Made by a program: the position numbers and the translations under genes. Below the pieces are notes generated by a model that had not been told where the DNA came from, ran no database searches, and saw only the letters and a program-made list of their open reading frames with translations. A DNA stretch of 64,000 nucleotides from Chionis minor. Taxonomy: Eukaryota > Chordata > Aves > Charadriiformes > Chionididae. Location of the stretch: positions 1 to 64,000 of the forward strand of contig VZSF01004857.1 of NCBI GenBank assembly GCA_013398295.1. The letters are read 5' to 3'. Shown one piece after another: positions 24,171-38,313 of this stretch (the stretch's first letter is position 1; every line of letters starts with the position of its first letter).

Positions 24171-27111
24171 CAAAATCATATGCCAAAGCACTTAGCCAAG
24201 CTAAATATAAACAACCACCCAAAAACTTGATATCTTGTAACCACCTACCTCATGACTATGAAGCAGGAAGTATGGAGTCTCTTGGGCCACAGACGGAGAT
24301 GCATCTGGGATGGGGAGACCAGCACAAGGGCCCTGAGGATGGGGGCCTGGTGTTTCTTCTGCCACTAGGAGAGCAGGTGTGTGCATTGCGCAAAGTCCCT
24401 GGCAAGGCTGCTGTGGGCTGGTATCAGCCACGCCATTACAAATGGATAGCCAACCTGCTCCTGCAGCCTGCTCATGGAGAGAGATTGGCAGCCATGGTGA
24501 CCTGATGCTGCTGCACACCTTTGTGAAAGATCATCAGCTTTTAATATTGAAATTAATCTTGCTACTTGCTCAGCTTCACATTCAAAACCCCTCTCAGCTA
24601 CAGCTCTACAAAAGATGTGACAGCATTTGGGGATGTAACCGAAAACGCTGCAGCCAGGAAGCAGGTTTGGGAAGCATATGGGCAATATCCTACAAATAAT
24701 TTCCATACATAGCTGTTCTTTCAGAGCAGATCTTGTGTATGTAACTGCAGCTTCTGTTACCTCCTTTTCTCTCCTACCTTCTCAAAACTTCCCATCTGTT
24801 TGGCTCTCAAATTAACTGGGCATTTTAGCACAATGGGCAAGCTCCTCCAATCTATTATCTTGAAGGGAATTTTAATAACTTAGACTTGCTGGCCCGCATA
24901 TCAATTCTTAGTTTTCTGCTGTTTGCTACAGTTCTCTACAAAACAAGCTGCTACATGCCACACATGGAGACTAACATGGGATTTCAGGATGTGCATGTCG
25001 CTATATGATACACATGTCAAGGAGCAGCACCCTATTGGGGCAGCACAGTCTTGTTAGCCCCAAATTAAGCCCGTTCTTTCCAGATAGTACCACCTCAATG
25101 TATTCAGAAGGTCTCTTGGCCAATCTTGCTTGGATCCCACGAACTCGGCTCTTTCATAGACTGGCTCAACTTCAGTTAGCCCCGCTCCATTTCCATGGGA
25201 CAGTATCAACACCACTCAGTATCAACACCACTCTGTCACAAGTGCCCATCTCACTAAAGGCACCTTTAGTCAATACCCTGTGCCCCTGCACACCAAGTTT
25301 TTAAGAACATTTAAGTAAAAAGTAGGCAGAACTTTGTAAACTAATGAACTCTCTGCAAGAGTGGGCAGGGGGCTTGCTGGGAGCGTACTGTCCCTGCCCC
25401 GAAGAGCAGTCTGCAACAGGGTGAAATCCACCGTTTCGCTCCATGTCAGGGTATTGTAGCATACATCATCTAGAAAGTGATTTCCTTAAATGACAACCAC
25501 CTATGAACCATGAGCCCTGGTACTGTAGGGCAACTGCAGCCCAGAGAAAAACTGAAACCATCATATCACTGGGTTCATGATCGTAACTGTTTTTCAGAGC
25601 TGAGCTAAAGGCTCTCTCCTGCTGACAAGTTTCCTCTTGCTTATATGCATTGTTTATTGAAATGTCTGTTGGGCAAAACCATGGATGTTGAATATGTTTC
25701 TGATCAATATAAGAAAAAACCCACAAGCAACAAAAGGCCTGAGTTATCCATACTGGAAATTCCTATCAAGGACACAATCTAGCCCAGCACTTAAAGGAGA
25801 TTAGTATCAGACTCCCATGCCTGGAGGCAACCACTTGGTTGGAGAAGAGCCCAAGGGCCTGACTAAACTGACTGAAAGCAATCAAAAGAGTCTTGGGAGT
25901 CTCTGTGAACTTAGGTGAGACTTCATTGTGAGCTTCCTGCTCTGATTTTCATCATGACGCAAAATCTAGGCTGCTCTCAGACTCACTGTCCTGGGCAAAT
26001 AAATTACTTCAATAACCGAAGTGCCTTCTGCTACATCTGCCTGCACTGGTAACACACAGCTGCCCCAAGCCTATAAAATATATCGCTGTCTGTCTTTTTA
26101 TCCTTGTGCTACAGGTTCCCTGACTAGGGAATCTCTCCTCCTTATGTGCACAGAGTCTGACAGAGTAAAACCTTGAGACACTTCCAGCACGAGTTCAAGG
26201 ACCGCCTACGTCCTGGGACACAGGCTACAGCACAGTCCCTTCTCGCCTGCATGCTGGTTGATTTGCACTGCTATATAACATAGGCTAGAGGAGCCACCTA
26301 TGGCCTGGAGCTCCAGACAATAATTAAGTTGTTGGTGGGTTGCCCCAGCATTATAGTAATTGATGATTAAAGCAGGCACAGGACACCGCTGAGGCCTGGC
26401 ACACAAGAAGGCTGCTCAGTTGCTCTCCTCCAAATTCACACCATTGAGCAATTTTGTGACACTCATCATGCTCCAGGATGCCAACAGCTCCGCTGTTTCC
26501 TAATCAGCTGGGGCAATTTACACAGTCTCTGGCTGTGTTTTACATCAAACCCCATTTGATTCTCTGGTATGTTGCAATAATGCTAAAGACAACCATCCTT
26601 CAAATATGGTTTCCACACACATCATTCCCCTTCTTTACCAGTTTTAGATGAAAAGGGCAGCATGCAGCTGTGTGTGTTAATTGAGAGAGTCATTATGTAT
26701 TACATTCAGCATACTTCTCTGCTTTGTTTCTGAAACAGTTCTCCCATTTAACCCCACAGTTGATATAGTAAAAGACCGATAATGACAACGGTATCAATGA
26801 ACACAGATTTGAGATGGAAACGATGACGTTTTGTCTTGTTTCACGCAAACAATTCTACATCCATCCAGCAGAAACGCAGGAATCCTAAAACTAGCTTAAC
26901 ACAGCACTAGCTTATCTTTTTAGATATGCAGATCTGAAAGAAGAAACACGTGACATTGCTGTGCATAAGCCTGCATTGCTACTTTATAGATCACCAGCTC
27001 AGAATATATCTCCAATAACAAAGACCACAGGTGAGAGGGAGAGATCTCCTTCAGTCTGAAATACTGCACAGTGGGGTTCCTTCTTGCAATCTGCTGTCAC
27101 TAAGAGCCTTT
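24171..27111. other. Unique non-coding DNA
   Basis: 24143-24706 is GC-richer and open in four overlapping frames on both strands (105-120 codons), with no recognised domain. A 16-bp unit CAGTATCAACACCACT is tandemly duplicated at 25201-25232. No other feature seen. Confidence 0.5.
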
Positions 27112-27180
27112 TGAGTCAGATCCAAAACCTCTTCAAGTCAATGGGAATTTTTTCAATTAATAGAAGTTGGGTAGGATCTT
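27112..27180. repeat. Possible ancient amniote interspersed repeat
   Basis: CAGATCCAAAACC, then TTCAAGTCAATGGGAATTTT, then GTAGGATCTTG resembles a motif seen many times in bird, turtle and crocodile DNA (GATCCAAAGCCC, AAGTCAATGGGA, GGATCAGGCC). I do not assign a family name. A similar trace lies at about 27403-27430. Confidence 0.4.
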
Positions 27181-27257
27181 GAGAATTAAGTGACCCCAGA
27201 GACGTCTTCTAGGCATCTGCTGACACTCTCCAGGGGGGAATTTCCAACTCCTTTGCG

Positions 27258-27319
27258 TTTTAGTTTTTTCGGGTTTTTTGGGTTTTTTTAGACAGTTTTT
27301 TTTTGTTTTGGTTTTTTTT
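27258..27319. repeat. T/G-rich low-complexity tract
   Basis: T-runs separated by GGG and G, similar in composition to the tract at 18209-18268. Confidence 0.8.
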
Positions 27320-30300
27320 AGTTCTGAAACAAGAGAGGTTTAGTTTAAATTTCCAGAACTTCACACTACAGGAAAATCTTGGCCCTGTTAACGTGAGAGG
27401 AAATTTTGCCATTGATAGGAATTTACACTTATGACTACCATTTGCGCTAACTCCAGTAGTTTTACTGGCTCAGAAAGCTTCTCAGATTGGCAAACTGGTT
27501 CTTGCAGTACCAAACAAGCAAGGCCGAAAATAAGTACCTAACCACTGCTCTTGAGAAGCTTCCTACAACTCTGTAGTATCTGGAAACTTTGCACGGTGCC
27601 ATTTCTTGGGGGCTTATAGCAAGCCCTACCCGTGAGATTAGCCTTTCCATTCCTCCCACACTTGAACTATTTTAAAACATTCTGCAGTTAAGCTAAAGTT
27701 TCCATAAGTTTTGCATTAACCGTTAACCTGGTCCACTTCTCAAATGTGAAGTGTAGCTATTCCCCAGTTCAGTTTTACTTCTACACAGAACAGAAAGACC
27801 TCCTAAGTACTGCTAAAAACTACAGCGGGGCTCATTGACAGTAATACGGCTCTAAGAAATTTATATGCAAGGCCCTAAGAAGCAGGCTTGGTGGCTTTTT
27901 GAAAGAAAACCAAAATTAAGCATAACTTCCACTGAAAGCAAGTAGCTTGGATATTCAGGACTTAGTCTTTTCAGATAGCTAGTAAAGAGGTCTACTGGGG
28001 ATACAGCAAGTAAAAATTTTCTACATTTACCTCAGGCAATTATATGCCTCTAGTTAAAAAAAAGGGGGGGGGGAAGAAAAGAAATTCAGTCAGTGGTGGA
28101 ACAGAGTTAAAAAAAGCCCATTCTGAAACCTTGTCAAGTAGGATGTGCTGTCTCCTGCTAAGTCCTGATGGGGGCCAAGGGGAGTGCACCCATTGAAAAG
28201 GCATCTTCAGAGGTGCAGAACACTGTGGTGAAGGCAGGCTGCACAGGGCACGTTAAGGATGTAGTCAAGGGAAGGCAGCTGTTTAGGGAATCTCTATCCC
28301 ACCACTTCCTTTGTGTCCTCAAGTGCTGTGCCTCCTGAAGTCTTAAGGCTACAGAGGTGCAACTTGAAGACTCTTCCGTATAAAGCTAAAAGAAGCTGAT
28401 GTATGTTGATACAGAGGTGTATATATATTGATTCAGTGTTCTGTTTGTTTCCCTGGCATATTTGGGTTTGGTTTAACCTGAAAAATTCAAGACTCTACCT
28501 TGGCATTTGAAAAATGAAGCTCTTTGATTCCTTTCCAATCCCAAATTTTCCTTCTTTATAGGTAGAATACACAGAATACTCAAAACAAAATGTTTTGATT
28601 TTGGAAGAGATAAAATGCTTTCAAAATTCTCTTTCAAAAAGTAAAAAGTTGAGGGTTTTTATTGTTGTTGAACCTGAATGCATATACTAGCCTTTCTTCA
28701 TTTTAAACTTCTGGAAAGCTTGCATAATCATCTGGGACTGGCTGGAAGACCTAACTTGACACATTATTGCATTGGCTTTCCAATGGAAATCCTACAGGCA
28801 CACAAATGGAAGGGTGTGCACACTTCTTCTTCCAGTCCACATTTGCCCCGTGCCCTTCACGCAGAGAAGTTTTGCCTGGGAGAGAGCCTGGGAAGAATCT
28901 GTGGCTGCAGACCTGGTATCAAGACACCTACAGACAATTTGAGGTTCTCCATCAGTTCAAGCCCTTACTGCTTATTCCGGGCTTTCTAAAATACTAGCAC
29001 AACAGTACTGAAGTAGTCAATATTCTGTTTGTTGACATCATCAGTGACATCGTAGTCCTGGCATTCAAGTATCTCCACGATACAACATGCTCCACAGAAT
29101 CTAAATCTTGACATTCCTTGAAGTATGATGATGACAAAAAGGTCTGACCTTGTAAAGAGTCAAACTACTAAAAGGAGATTCTTCTGGGAGGAAATTTGAT
29201 CTTTCACAACCATTTCAAATCAATCTCACCCAATCTTCCAAACTGAGTTCTGAGCTACTGAATGTATTTCTGTGCTGTAAGCACCAGGACAAAGTCAGCG
29301 TAAAAAGCTTGCCATCCGTTAACTAGCTCAGTCTTTCCTATATTTCGTGTTGACTGGAATGATAAATAATTTATTTTCAGAGTACCAGATCTCAGAGATA
29401 AATTTCTAAAACAAAACTCCTGCAAAACACAATTATTATTCAACTCATTTTAACAATTCGATAAATGCAGTGCAATGACTTCCGTTAGCTATTCTCCTAG
29501 CCAAGGTCTACTACATCATTAAATATTATTGAGTTGGGTCTGCCATTTTACTTGAAATTATACACCTGGCATTTTAGTCTATGGCCATAAATGCTGGAAA
29601 TGTCAGTTATATAAGCATTCATCTTTTTCACTACTGTCTCCCATCAAACATTAATGGTAGGAGCTCTAATCCATTCTACACAGTCCCAGATATCTACATT
29701 TGCTAGGAAAGGAACTGTAACAGAGTGCACTGACAACTCACAGTAAGTAATTACTCTTAGAAATATCTCGGTAAACTCAATTTGCTCCCAGAGGTCTTTT
29801 AAATTATATCTCGTTAGAGTGCAATGCTTTTTCAAATGACAAGGTCACACAAAAAAGCAAAACTCTATTTTATCTTTATCAGAGCTTTACCCCCCCCCAC
29901 CATAAAACTGTTATAACACATAATTCCAACCAGATAGAGATATTGTGTTTTACTGTTGGAGCCCAGGAAAGCTATAAAGCAGGCAGAGTTGTTGTTTACA
30001 GTCACAATAAATTTGGAATATTGTACAGCATTCTAGGTGAGGCAAATGCGTCTACTAATGTCAGCTGAGTGGGAAGTACTTTTTTTTAAACTTTGCTGGT
30101 GAAATAATGTTCTTTTGAATTTACACTGAAAAATCATGAATCAGAAAAGATTAATCTCAAACTACATTAATATAGCAGAACACACAGCTTATCTCGTCAC
30201 CCTGCTTATCTGCCTTGGTGACTTTACAGCAAGAGGTTATTCAAAAGCAACACGGATTATGTAGTTGATCAACACTTCTAATTTTATTACAAGTCTTCAT

Positions 30301-31082
30301 AGTTAGCATTATTTCTTATAATCCCAGCCTCTGAAGCCATGCAATTAGGAAAGTATATGAAAAATATTCTTGCCGTTGTTTTTCTGAAGAGCATGATAAT
30401 ACGTTGTAGTGTACCCTCAGCCCAAAACCAAGACCTAGATAAACTCTTTAAAAAACATAAGGCTCTTCAAATTTATATGCCAATCTCTTGCTACTCGGTA
30501 ATGGGGTAGGAAAGGACTCCTTAGACTTTAAATCTTCACTAAATGCACCAAAATAGTTCCCATGTCATCACATGGGACAATTAGAAAGACAACTACAGTG
30601 TAAAAGCAGCAACATAATCACATTTTAGCAGCAGTCATTTTGAGCAATAAAGCTGCACCTTGAATTAATAAACAGATTTCATTTTAACCAGCAAGAAGAA
30701 GGTAGAAGCAGGCAAGCAGACCCCCTTCATTAAGGATATCCTTAATTTTATTCCCATTTGAAAAACTATGCCCTTAAGTGAATATGTGCTTTTATTCTTA
30801 AGTCCAAGTTACCTGGCACATTAAAAGAACGCACCAAATCAAGACCCAGCAGCACTGGTGTTAGCAAGTAACTACCTCCAAAGAAATTCTCCAAGGAATT
30901 CAGAGGATGACAAAGTGCCATCACAAAAAATGCACAGCCCAGGCTGAGTGCTACTATACAGGAGATGGGGAAACAACATCATTCTGCAAGTAGGGGCAAG
31001 CCCAAGTCTTTCCCAAAATGTACCTAAATGAACTCACCTACTCAAAGGTGTACCTCAAGAGCAGAGGTCAGAAAAGAGGTTG
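27320..31082. other. Unique non-coding DNA
   Basis: No gene recognised. Contains an A8G10 run at 28056-28073 and a C9 run at 29890-29898. Two overlapping frames at 28678-28997 (103 and 76 codons) show no known domain. Confidence 0.5.
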
Positions 31083-31521
31083 TTGCATCTACAATACTGT
31101 GTCCAGTTCTGGGCCCCCCAATTTAAGAAGGACAGGGAACTGCTGGAGAGGGTACAGCAAAGGGCTACAAAGATGATGAGGGGGCTGGAACATCTTTCTT
31201 ATGAGGAAAGGCTGAGGGAGTTGGGTCTTTTTAGTCTGGAGAAGAAAACACTGAGAGGGGGATCTCATCAATGCTTATAAATATTTAAAGGAAGGGTGCC
31301 AGGAGGAGGGGGCCAGTCTTTTTTCAGTGGTGCCCAGTGACAGGACAAGAGGTAACAGGCACAAACTTGAATATAGGAAGTTCCATCTGAACATGAGGAG
31401 GAACTCCTTTCCTTTGAGGGTGGCAGAGCACTGGAACAGGCTGTCCAGAGAGGTGGTGGAGTCTCCAACTCTGGAGACATTCAAAACCCACCTAGATGCC
31501 ATCCTGTGCAACCTGCTGTAG
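31083..31521 (+). pseudogene. CR1 ORF2 C-terminal fragment (broken)
   Basis: C-terminal end of the CR1 endonuclease/reverse-transcriptase protein, downstream of the catalytic RT core. Readable pieces include [38 protein letters not shown], and after a frameshift near 31265 [12 protein letters not shown] and [18 protein letters not shown], ending at TAG (31519-31521). The catalytic residues are absent because of 5' truncation, and the frameshift also breaks the reading frame. Not functional. Confidence 0.93.
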
Positions 31522-31601
31522 GTGGACCTGCTCTGGCAGGGGGGCTGGACCAGATGATCTCCAGGGGTCCCTTCCAACCCCTAACATTCTGTGATTCTAT
31601 G
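31083..31601 (+). mobile_element. CR1 LINE, 5'-truncated copy
   Basis: Sense-strand CR1: the last part of ORF2 (31083-31521), then the short 3' UTR with GGGGCTGGACCAGATGATCT and CCCTTCCAACCCCTAACATT. It ends in the terminal octamers ATTCTGTG ATTCTATG (31586-31601). The 5' end is truncated near 31083, inside the region coding for [14 protein letters not shown]; 5' truncation is typical of this family. No poly-A tail, as expected for CR1. No target-site duplication is evident. Confidence 0.96.
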
Positions 31602-33311
31602 AAAAGCAGGACTAACTTCGGAAAAATAGGTGTCCTCATAGTAAAGGGGTTTTTTTAATCCTTTTCTTTCACAAGGATATTGTACGGGAGTGATTTGGGA
31701 GACACTTGCAGGAAATTTAACGGGCATAGCACAAGGACTGTCATAACAGTCAAGAATTTTTCTGAGTAGCACTTCCATTTCTATGCGCTTCACCATCTTG
31801 AGTTTGACTTATTTCCATTTTTTTCTTTGACAGGCACAGGCTGAGATTTGCAAAAGGACAGCATCAACAGACAATCATCTTACAAACATCTTTCCCAGAA
31901 AGCTTATGTTCTCCGAGCCCTGCCAACGAAAATAAGAGACCCTTTTTTCTGCTGACAAGGGGCTTTCTCATGTTGTTATATTTCCTTGCACGCTTAATCA
32001 AGACAATATATAAAAGACAAATGCCTAAATTAATGTTTATAAGTATAGATCACAAAGCTATGGTTTCAGCTTGGGAATGGAATGGAAGGGCTGCAAAACC
32101 TCGTTCAATGTGGGAAAAAATTAAATGAATAAAATAAATTACACCAATTTGATGGAAAGTGAGATGCAAGCTTTCTAAACACAGTACAACTCAGCTGCGT
32201 GGTCAGTAACATGAGCTCAGGGAAAAAAAGCACCCAGCATCAGGTCCTTCAGGTTCTCAGTGGCCTTCTGAATTTCTGTTTTGCTGCTCCATTTCTGATG
32301 TCTAGAAACCCATACCTCTCTGACAGGGGATCACAAGGACTTGACTAAAATCTTGGTGACATGCTAAAACTGCCTCTTGCTGCTACAATGGCAATTGCTG
32401 TTATTTGCCATAGGCATAAAAAAAATTATATATAACTTTACCCTGTTTCCTCAGAGGCAGTAGTGACTGAAATACAAAGATATCTATGTATGCAGGGGAG
32501 GGTGGAAGGACTCAGTAGAGAACTAAAGCTCTACCTTTAATGTATCTGGCATAGTCCTTCTAGACGGGTTAAGGGAATGTAAGGGTACCTAGTCAGGTAC
32601 TACAGGACTGTCTGCTGGGAAATCTTGTAAGAGGGGTCTTTGGAAACTTTATACTAGTGAAAATTATGAAGTCCTCTTTGAACAGGAAAATGAGGGAATC
32701 AGGAGCTGGGGTGGGAAAATAATGTCTCCTCTCCTGATATTTCTTTGATCTTCATTAAAGATTAGTGGCTACAAAAAAGCTTGTGCATACAAAGCCTCAG
32801 AACAGTTATTAATGGGTATATGTCTACACTCTGAAAAATTCCTTGTGAGGCACCAGAAGGCAGCTGCTTGGGCACAAAGTGGAAACTGCAGTGGAAGAAA
32901 GCATCTTCCCCCTTCTGAGCTAACGGTACATCAGGGCACAAAGTCAGGCTTGTGACTTTCTGTCCCTCCATCCCATGCACATGACAATGTCTATGTTTAA
33001 CTTGGTGCAGCACCAAACTAATCCAAGAGAAAAAAAATTGGAAAGAATGGAAAAATGAACAGCACAGATTGTATAGATTGCAGGTCACTTCCTATATCCT
33101 TATACTATTTAGACTATAATTTGCATGATCAACAAAGCACAGTTTCTTTCTCTTCCCTTTTTAGCTCTTCTATGCACAACAAAGTTAACAGTTCTGAAAA
33201 CTGATTTTAGAAATATCTGACGAAGCCACCGTGCTCAAAGCTTCTCAGTTATTGCACTCTGTGGTGAGAACTCCCTAGCAATGGTTCAGACTGTTCAATA
33301 AAACCTCAAAT
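31602..33311. other. Unique non-coding DNA
   Basis: No feature recognised. Short frames at 31581-31796 and 32762-33088 on the - strand are unremarkable. Confidence 0.5.
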
Positions 33312-33484
33312 AGGTCAAATCTGCCACTGATCTGCATCAGGTAACTTCATGAATTTAGGTTTATACTGTTGCAGATCTGGTCCACCTGACTTCATGAAAA
33401 GAGCTGTGTCATTTTATTCCAGATGTAAATTTGACTCATAGCAATAGAGTTGCTCTGATTTGTATCAGCTAAGAATTTGATCCC
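33312..33484. repeat. Possible ancient amniote repeat (two related segments)
   Basis: Two successive degenerate segments: CACTGATCTGCATCAG with GCAGATCTGGTCCACCTGAC, and AGATGTAAATTTGACT, ATAGAGTTGCTCTGATTTGT, ATCAGCTAAGAATTTGATCC. They resemble the motif GATTTACACCAGCTGAGGAT with TCTGGCCC that is widespread in birds, turtles and crocodilians. Highly diverged; family not assigned. Confidence 0.45.
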
Positions 33485-36400
33485 ATGACTGCAAAAGAGC
33501 TGAGCTATTTTTTGTCACTGGTGAAAACTGGGACAAATGTCTGTATCTGTAAAACCATAGTCTGAGCTCCCTCTTACCACAGTATCAAACATTTCAAAAC
33601 CAACTAATAGTCTGAATTCTCTTTCCTTTTTTTGGCCCAGTTCTTTTGCGATTATCCACCAAACCCTTATGTATTTTAAGAAAACTGTACCTGGCTGGTA
33701 AAAAAGTTAAATAAACATAATTGGAAGTTAGATTTAGCTCTTTCTGTAGAAATATGCCCTGTGTCTGAAATTATTCAAGTTTTTTGCTAAGCTTTGACTT
33801 TTAACGCAGAGTTTCATTTTGTCTTGCCCAAAACAAAACAAGAACATTTCAAAATCCAAATGAAAATGATACATTCATGTTCTGCACAACAACTTTTGCT
33901 TAAGGAAAACAAAGACTTTCATCAAAACCACAGTTTTCAGTAGGAAAGCACTAGGATGGAAAATTTTCAGCCAACTCTACCAAATATCTGCATCCTTTCC
34001 TTCTGACATCTTTACCTTGCTGGTAATGCTTCACTCCACAGTGAGTCCCATAGATTTCCCAGAGCTAAGTGGCATCTTTTTAGCACCTGCCAGACAGTGA
34101 TGCCTAAGCGATGCCATCCTGGGAGCACCGTCAAGTGATGTTGGGCTCCATGGATCCTCATTGCTTTCTAAAAAGGAAGGGGAAAGATTAGTAATTCACC
34201 ACTGCCTTAATTTCTCCAAGCAGAAAGAGCATTTCTAATGTTTCTAAGACTCTTCAGTTTATCAGGCACATCATTCCTTCCTCTACAGGCCGTAAATTGA
34301 ACTCATAGTTAAAAGAGAGAGAAACGTGTTTCTGTTTGCTTTTCCTTTAAACTGAGTTTCTAACTGTCAGAAGATTATCCAGAGGTCTTGGAGGATGTTC
34401 TCTATTTCCTTAAATCTTAAAGACTTATAGATCTTTTTAAACCTTTAAGTTTTTAAATCAAGACTGAATACATACTTTAAGAACTTTGAGTCATTTCAGC
34501 CACAGGTTGTTAGGCTTGGTGCAGGACTTAGTGGGTAAAATTTAATGCAAGTCAGTTTAGAAGATCCCTTAACAATCCTTCTGCCTTAACAATCTACAAA
34601 TCTATTCAATGAATAACCGACTGTAATCAACCTTTGGCTACCCTTCCTCATTCTCCTAGTCATATTTTTTGTTGCAATCCTACAGAGACATAAAAATTAG
34701 AAACGTAACAGCAAGTCTGAAGTCAAAACAATTAGATGGAGAGCAACTGAAACAAACCAAATGACAAAAGCTGCTTCTTTTACCAGAGCATTTTGTCTTT
34801 CTTTTACCATTGTCACCATGAAAATATCCTCTAGGCTTTCACCAAGCTGAGGGATGATCAGAAGTTTTGTGGTGTGCTGATAACAACCAAAACCAGTGAG
34901 TCTCTGAAGCTGTATTTTAGACTGTGGCTTGTGTTTCACAAGTGCATGGAGAAAGAACACAGGCAGCCATTACCCCTTTTCACCTCTTTGCATCAGTCAG
35001 ACAAGTTCCTATCTTCACGACCATGTGGTGGAGGAAATCTGCCACAGCCTGCAGCAGGGTTAGCTACTGCAAATCAAGCTGGTAGGGGGAAAAGCAGTGG
35101 TGGGATTATTTTTCCCCTGATTTCTCACTAGCCAGCAGTTTGGAGTCGAAGCTGTGGCCAGGCAAGCATGCAGACAGCCACTTTCAAGCAAATCACATAG
35201 GCTCATTCACAAAACTCTGAGAAAATCCATTAACTAGTACAAGGCTTAATCCAGATTACACCACCAGTGTTGAAACCGCTACAAATGAAGGTGAACTTGT
35301 GCCACTTTCTGTTTCTATAGCTAAGAATGGGCTATCACCATTTTAATGCCCAGTGTCACCCACAAAAGATCATAAACTTTTAACACAACGATAAAGCCAG
35401 GCTTTAGCCTTTTAAATAATCTCCATCTTGACTAGCTGTCCAGTCTACTTTCTCCTTGCCAGTTATATTGAGGGGCCATAAACAAAGGGGAATGAGAATA
35501 GCCAGGAAATTAAAGTGCAGGCAACTGAAAAGGTCAAAGTAGTATGCTTTATTATTGTCTGTCACTGAGTATATGGCATGTTAAAATTCATACACTGGTC
35601 TTCCAAGAAAATAGAAACAATCTCTAAAGCATATGAGAAATCAATCAGCTTGCATCAACTCTACTAAAAATGATTGGACTGGGTGCATCTTGAAAGGCCT
35701 GTGGATATCAAGAAACAAACCTCTGTTTCCCCTCTACTGCCATAAGGGATGGAAGCTCGGAGAGGAACTAAAAAATGGATGCTTGCATGTATTTCAGCCG
35801 TACTGCAAATGCAAAGCTAGTGAGAGGAACTGAAGCAGCAAGGATTTCATTGCAATCCCTTTGCCCGCACACTCAAATCCTAATAACAACAACAAAAAAG
35901 GTTCAATTCAACTTAAATTTAACATGTAATTTTCACCTCAATTATCAGCTGCTGAGGCAGTCAAAGATGAAATTAAAAAACTGAGATTGCACACTCAGTT
36001 GCAGGTTGTTCACTTTTTTCTTAAACGGCCTGCACTGTATTGGCATCAAGGCATAGATCCACAGCCCTACGTGATTCCGCCTTTGTTAATGTTCTTGTTG
36101 CATTCAGTCTCACACACTGGAGGAAAACATTTGATCTCAAATGGGATCTCTTGGATTGTGAGTGCTTTCTGGCCTGTGCATCTCAGAAGTACTTAGTATG
36201 GCCAGCACTGATCTTTGAAAACTGCATTAAGCCAGTTATCATAACACATTGCACAGGGCAATTTGGTATCATTAACTTGGTTAAAAATGACTGCTCGCTT
36301 ACTGAGAACAGCCTGCCTGCTTTTAGTCCCTCAGAGTGCAGTTGCTGAAGGAGATGTCCCTTTAATTCCACAAGCAAATTATTAGAAACAGGGTTCGCCA

Positions 36401-38313
36401 GATGAAGTCTCTTTCCAGGAATTGGCTAATTTTGAATGTGACTGTTTGTAAGTATAAGCAGAGAAGAAGAATTAGAGGGAGTTGACAGTTCTGAAACATG
36501 TTATTTGTGATCAAGTCCACCAAACACTAATGAGACACAATGTCTTGCCTGCAGCAGAGCCTGATATATTTTTTGTCACATAATTATATGCTACTGCGGC
36601 AGAACATACTTTCCACAATGATTTTCTTTCTATTTATCTATCTAACTATCATGGGGGAGTGGACCAGCCATTTGCAAAAACCTGTCTTTAAACAATGATA
36701 AAAGATAAGTACTGTCTGGTCTTACCATTTCTTGTACAACCTGACTAAATACTCAAGCTCACTGATTCAGAATAGACAGTTTTTCTTCTACTTTTTCCTA
36801 AAGAAGGATATAGGAGTTGTTTTCACAGCTGCTGGATTCATCGCCACCATAATTTTACTCTCCCACAGAACCAAAAAATACTGTACTTTCATGCAGTAAC
36901 TGCAGTCCTGTGGTCACAAAATGACACCTCTCCTCCAGGGGTTCAAGAGTGTGAAATGCCAGAAAAGGTGCCCGCAGCTGGTGTAGCAAATAAGTAGTGC
37001 TTACATCTCACCACTTTTCAAAGAGGATGGAGAGTAAATCCTCAGACACACCACAGTGTCTCTTCCTTCACTTGGAGGGAAAAAAAGCACATGCAACTTT
37101 TATTATGTTGTTAAACACACTGACTTTTGTCATGCTTTGGTCAGCTGCAGAGATAATTTTACCAAATTCTAGTCCCCACAATGCTTTCTCCTCAGTTATT
37201 ACTGTTACAGATAATGAAATACGATTCAACAACACAGTTGTGCACTGAGCCTTACTGAAACCAAACTAACAATCTTGTCTCAAGATTAAATATTTTGGAG
37301 GTTTAACTAAGGAGAAAAGCTGTCTGTAGAAACATGATCCAAACCTGACTGAGATGCACCAGAACAATAAAGCAGCACATACATTCCTGGGGTTAAGAAT
37401 ATAAATCCTATAAAAACCTGTAAGAAGCAGACCAGACTTTCCTGTACTCCCATGTCAAAAAGACTTAATGACAGGCTTTTCCAGCATAGGTCATATCAAC
37501 TCCCTCTTGGCCCTGCTACTGTTCTCAAAAGTGCATCCAACAGGGAAATACATCTATGAAGACACAGTAAATTTTCTGGAGACTTTCACAAGTACTAACA
37601 ACTCTGCAACTTGCAGTCTTTGGCCCCTGTCTGCACATTACATGCAGTGTCAGTATGAAACTTCCCAGAAACGATGCATCCTTTTACATACTGCACTCGG
37701 CATACAACAGAGATAGACATACTCACAGTCCTGCATGGGAGGGACAAGATGAATAGCAAGCACAATTTCATTTTTGGGGAAAGGCCCTAAAAGTCATTTG
37801 TTTACCCTTTTTAGATCTTAACAAAACTTGTTCGTGCATTCCATAAGGTATATATGATCCCTAATAAACTCTGGGTCCTGCATGTTATCTGTTCCTACAA
37901 CTTATTAGCACATACATTGCAATTATGTTAAACACTCATGTATAGAACCTTTTGTGATGAGGAATAACTGCTCCTTCATAAAATCCTAGGTAAATTATGC
38001 CTTTCCAACCTCTTATCTGAACCACATCTTAGTAAGACTGAACAGTGATTTCCCTCCTGTTAGCCAAAAGAGAGTCTATACTGATCATTACTGCAGGCTC
38101 TGCCACTGGCTGCCCCCAGGTAACAACACTGTCTTTGCCATTCATCCCCCATAAAAACCAGACCTTTGCCTCTTTGCTCAAACAGCTGCTCTTTCCAAAC
38201 ACCCCTTCTCTACCTCTTTGATCTGAATTTGAAATGCTGTGGGCAGCCAACCAGACTTTGCTGGAACTGCTGGCTATCTGTCCAAGTGAGAAGAGAATGC
38301 TAAGGAGAATTAT
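33485..38313. other. Unique non-coding DNA
   Basis: No gene recognised. Open frames (34697-34960 on -, 36040-36348, 36997-37248 and 37468-37716 on +) are 80-102 codons and match nothing known to me. A weak TATC-type tract lies at 36632-36648. Confidence 0.5.

Noticed and set aside
31268..31577. 70- and 100-codon - strand frames
   Set aside because: Antisense of the + strand CR1 at 31083-31601.
36632..36648. TATC microsatellite
   Set aside because: Only about four imperfect units; too short to call.
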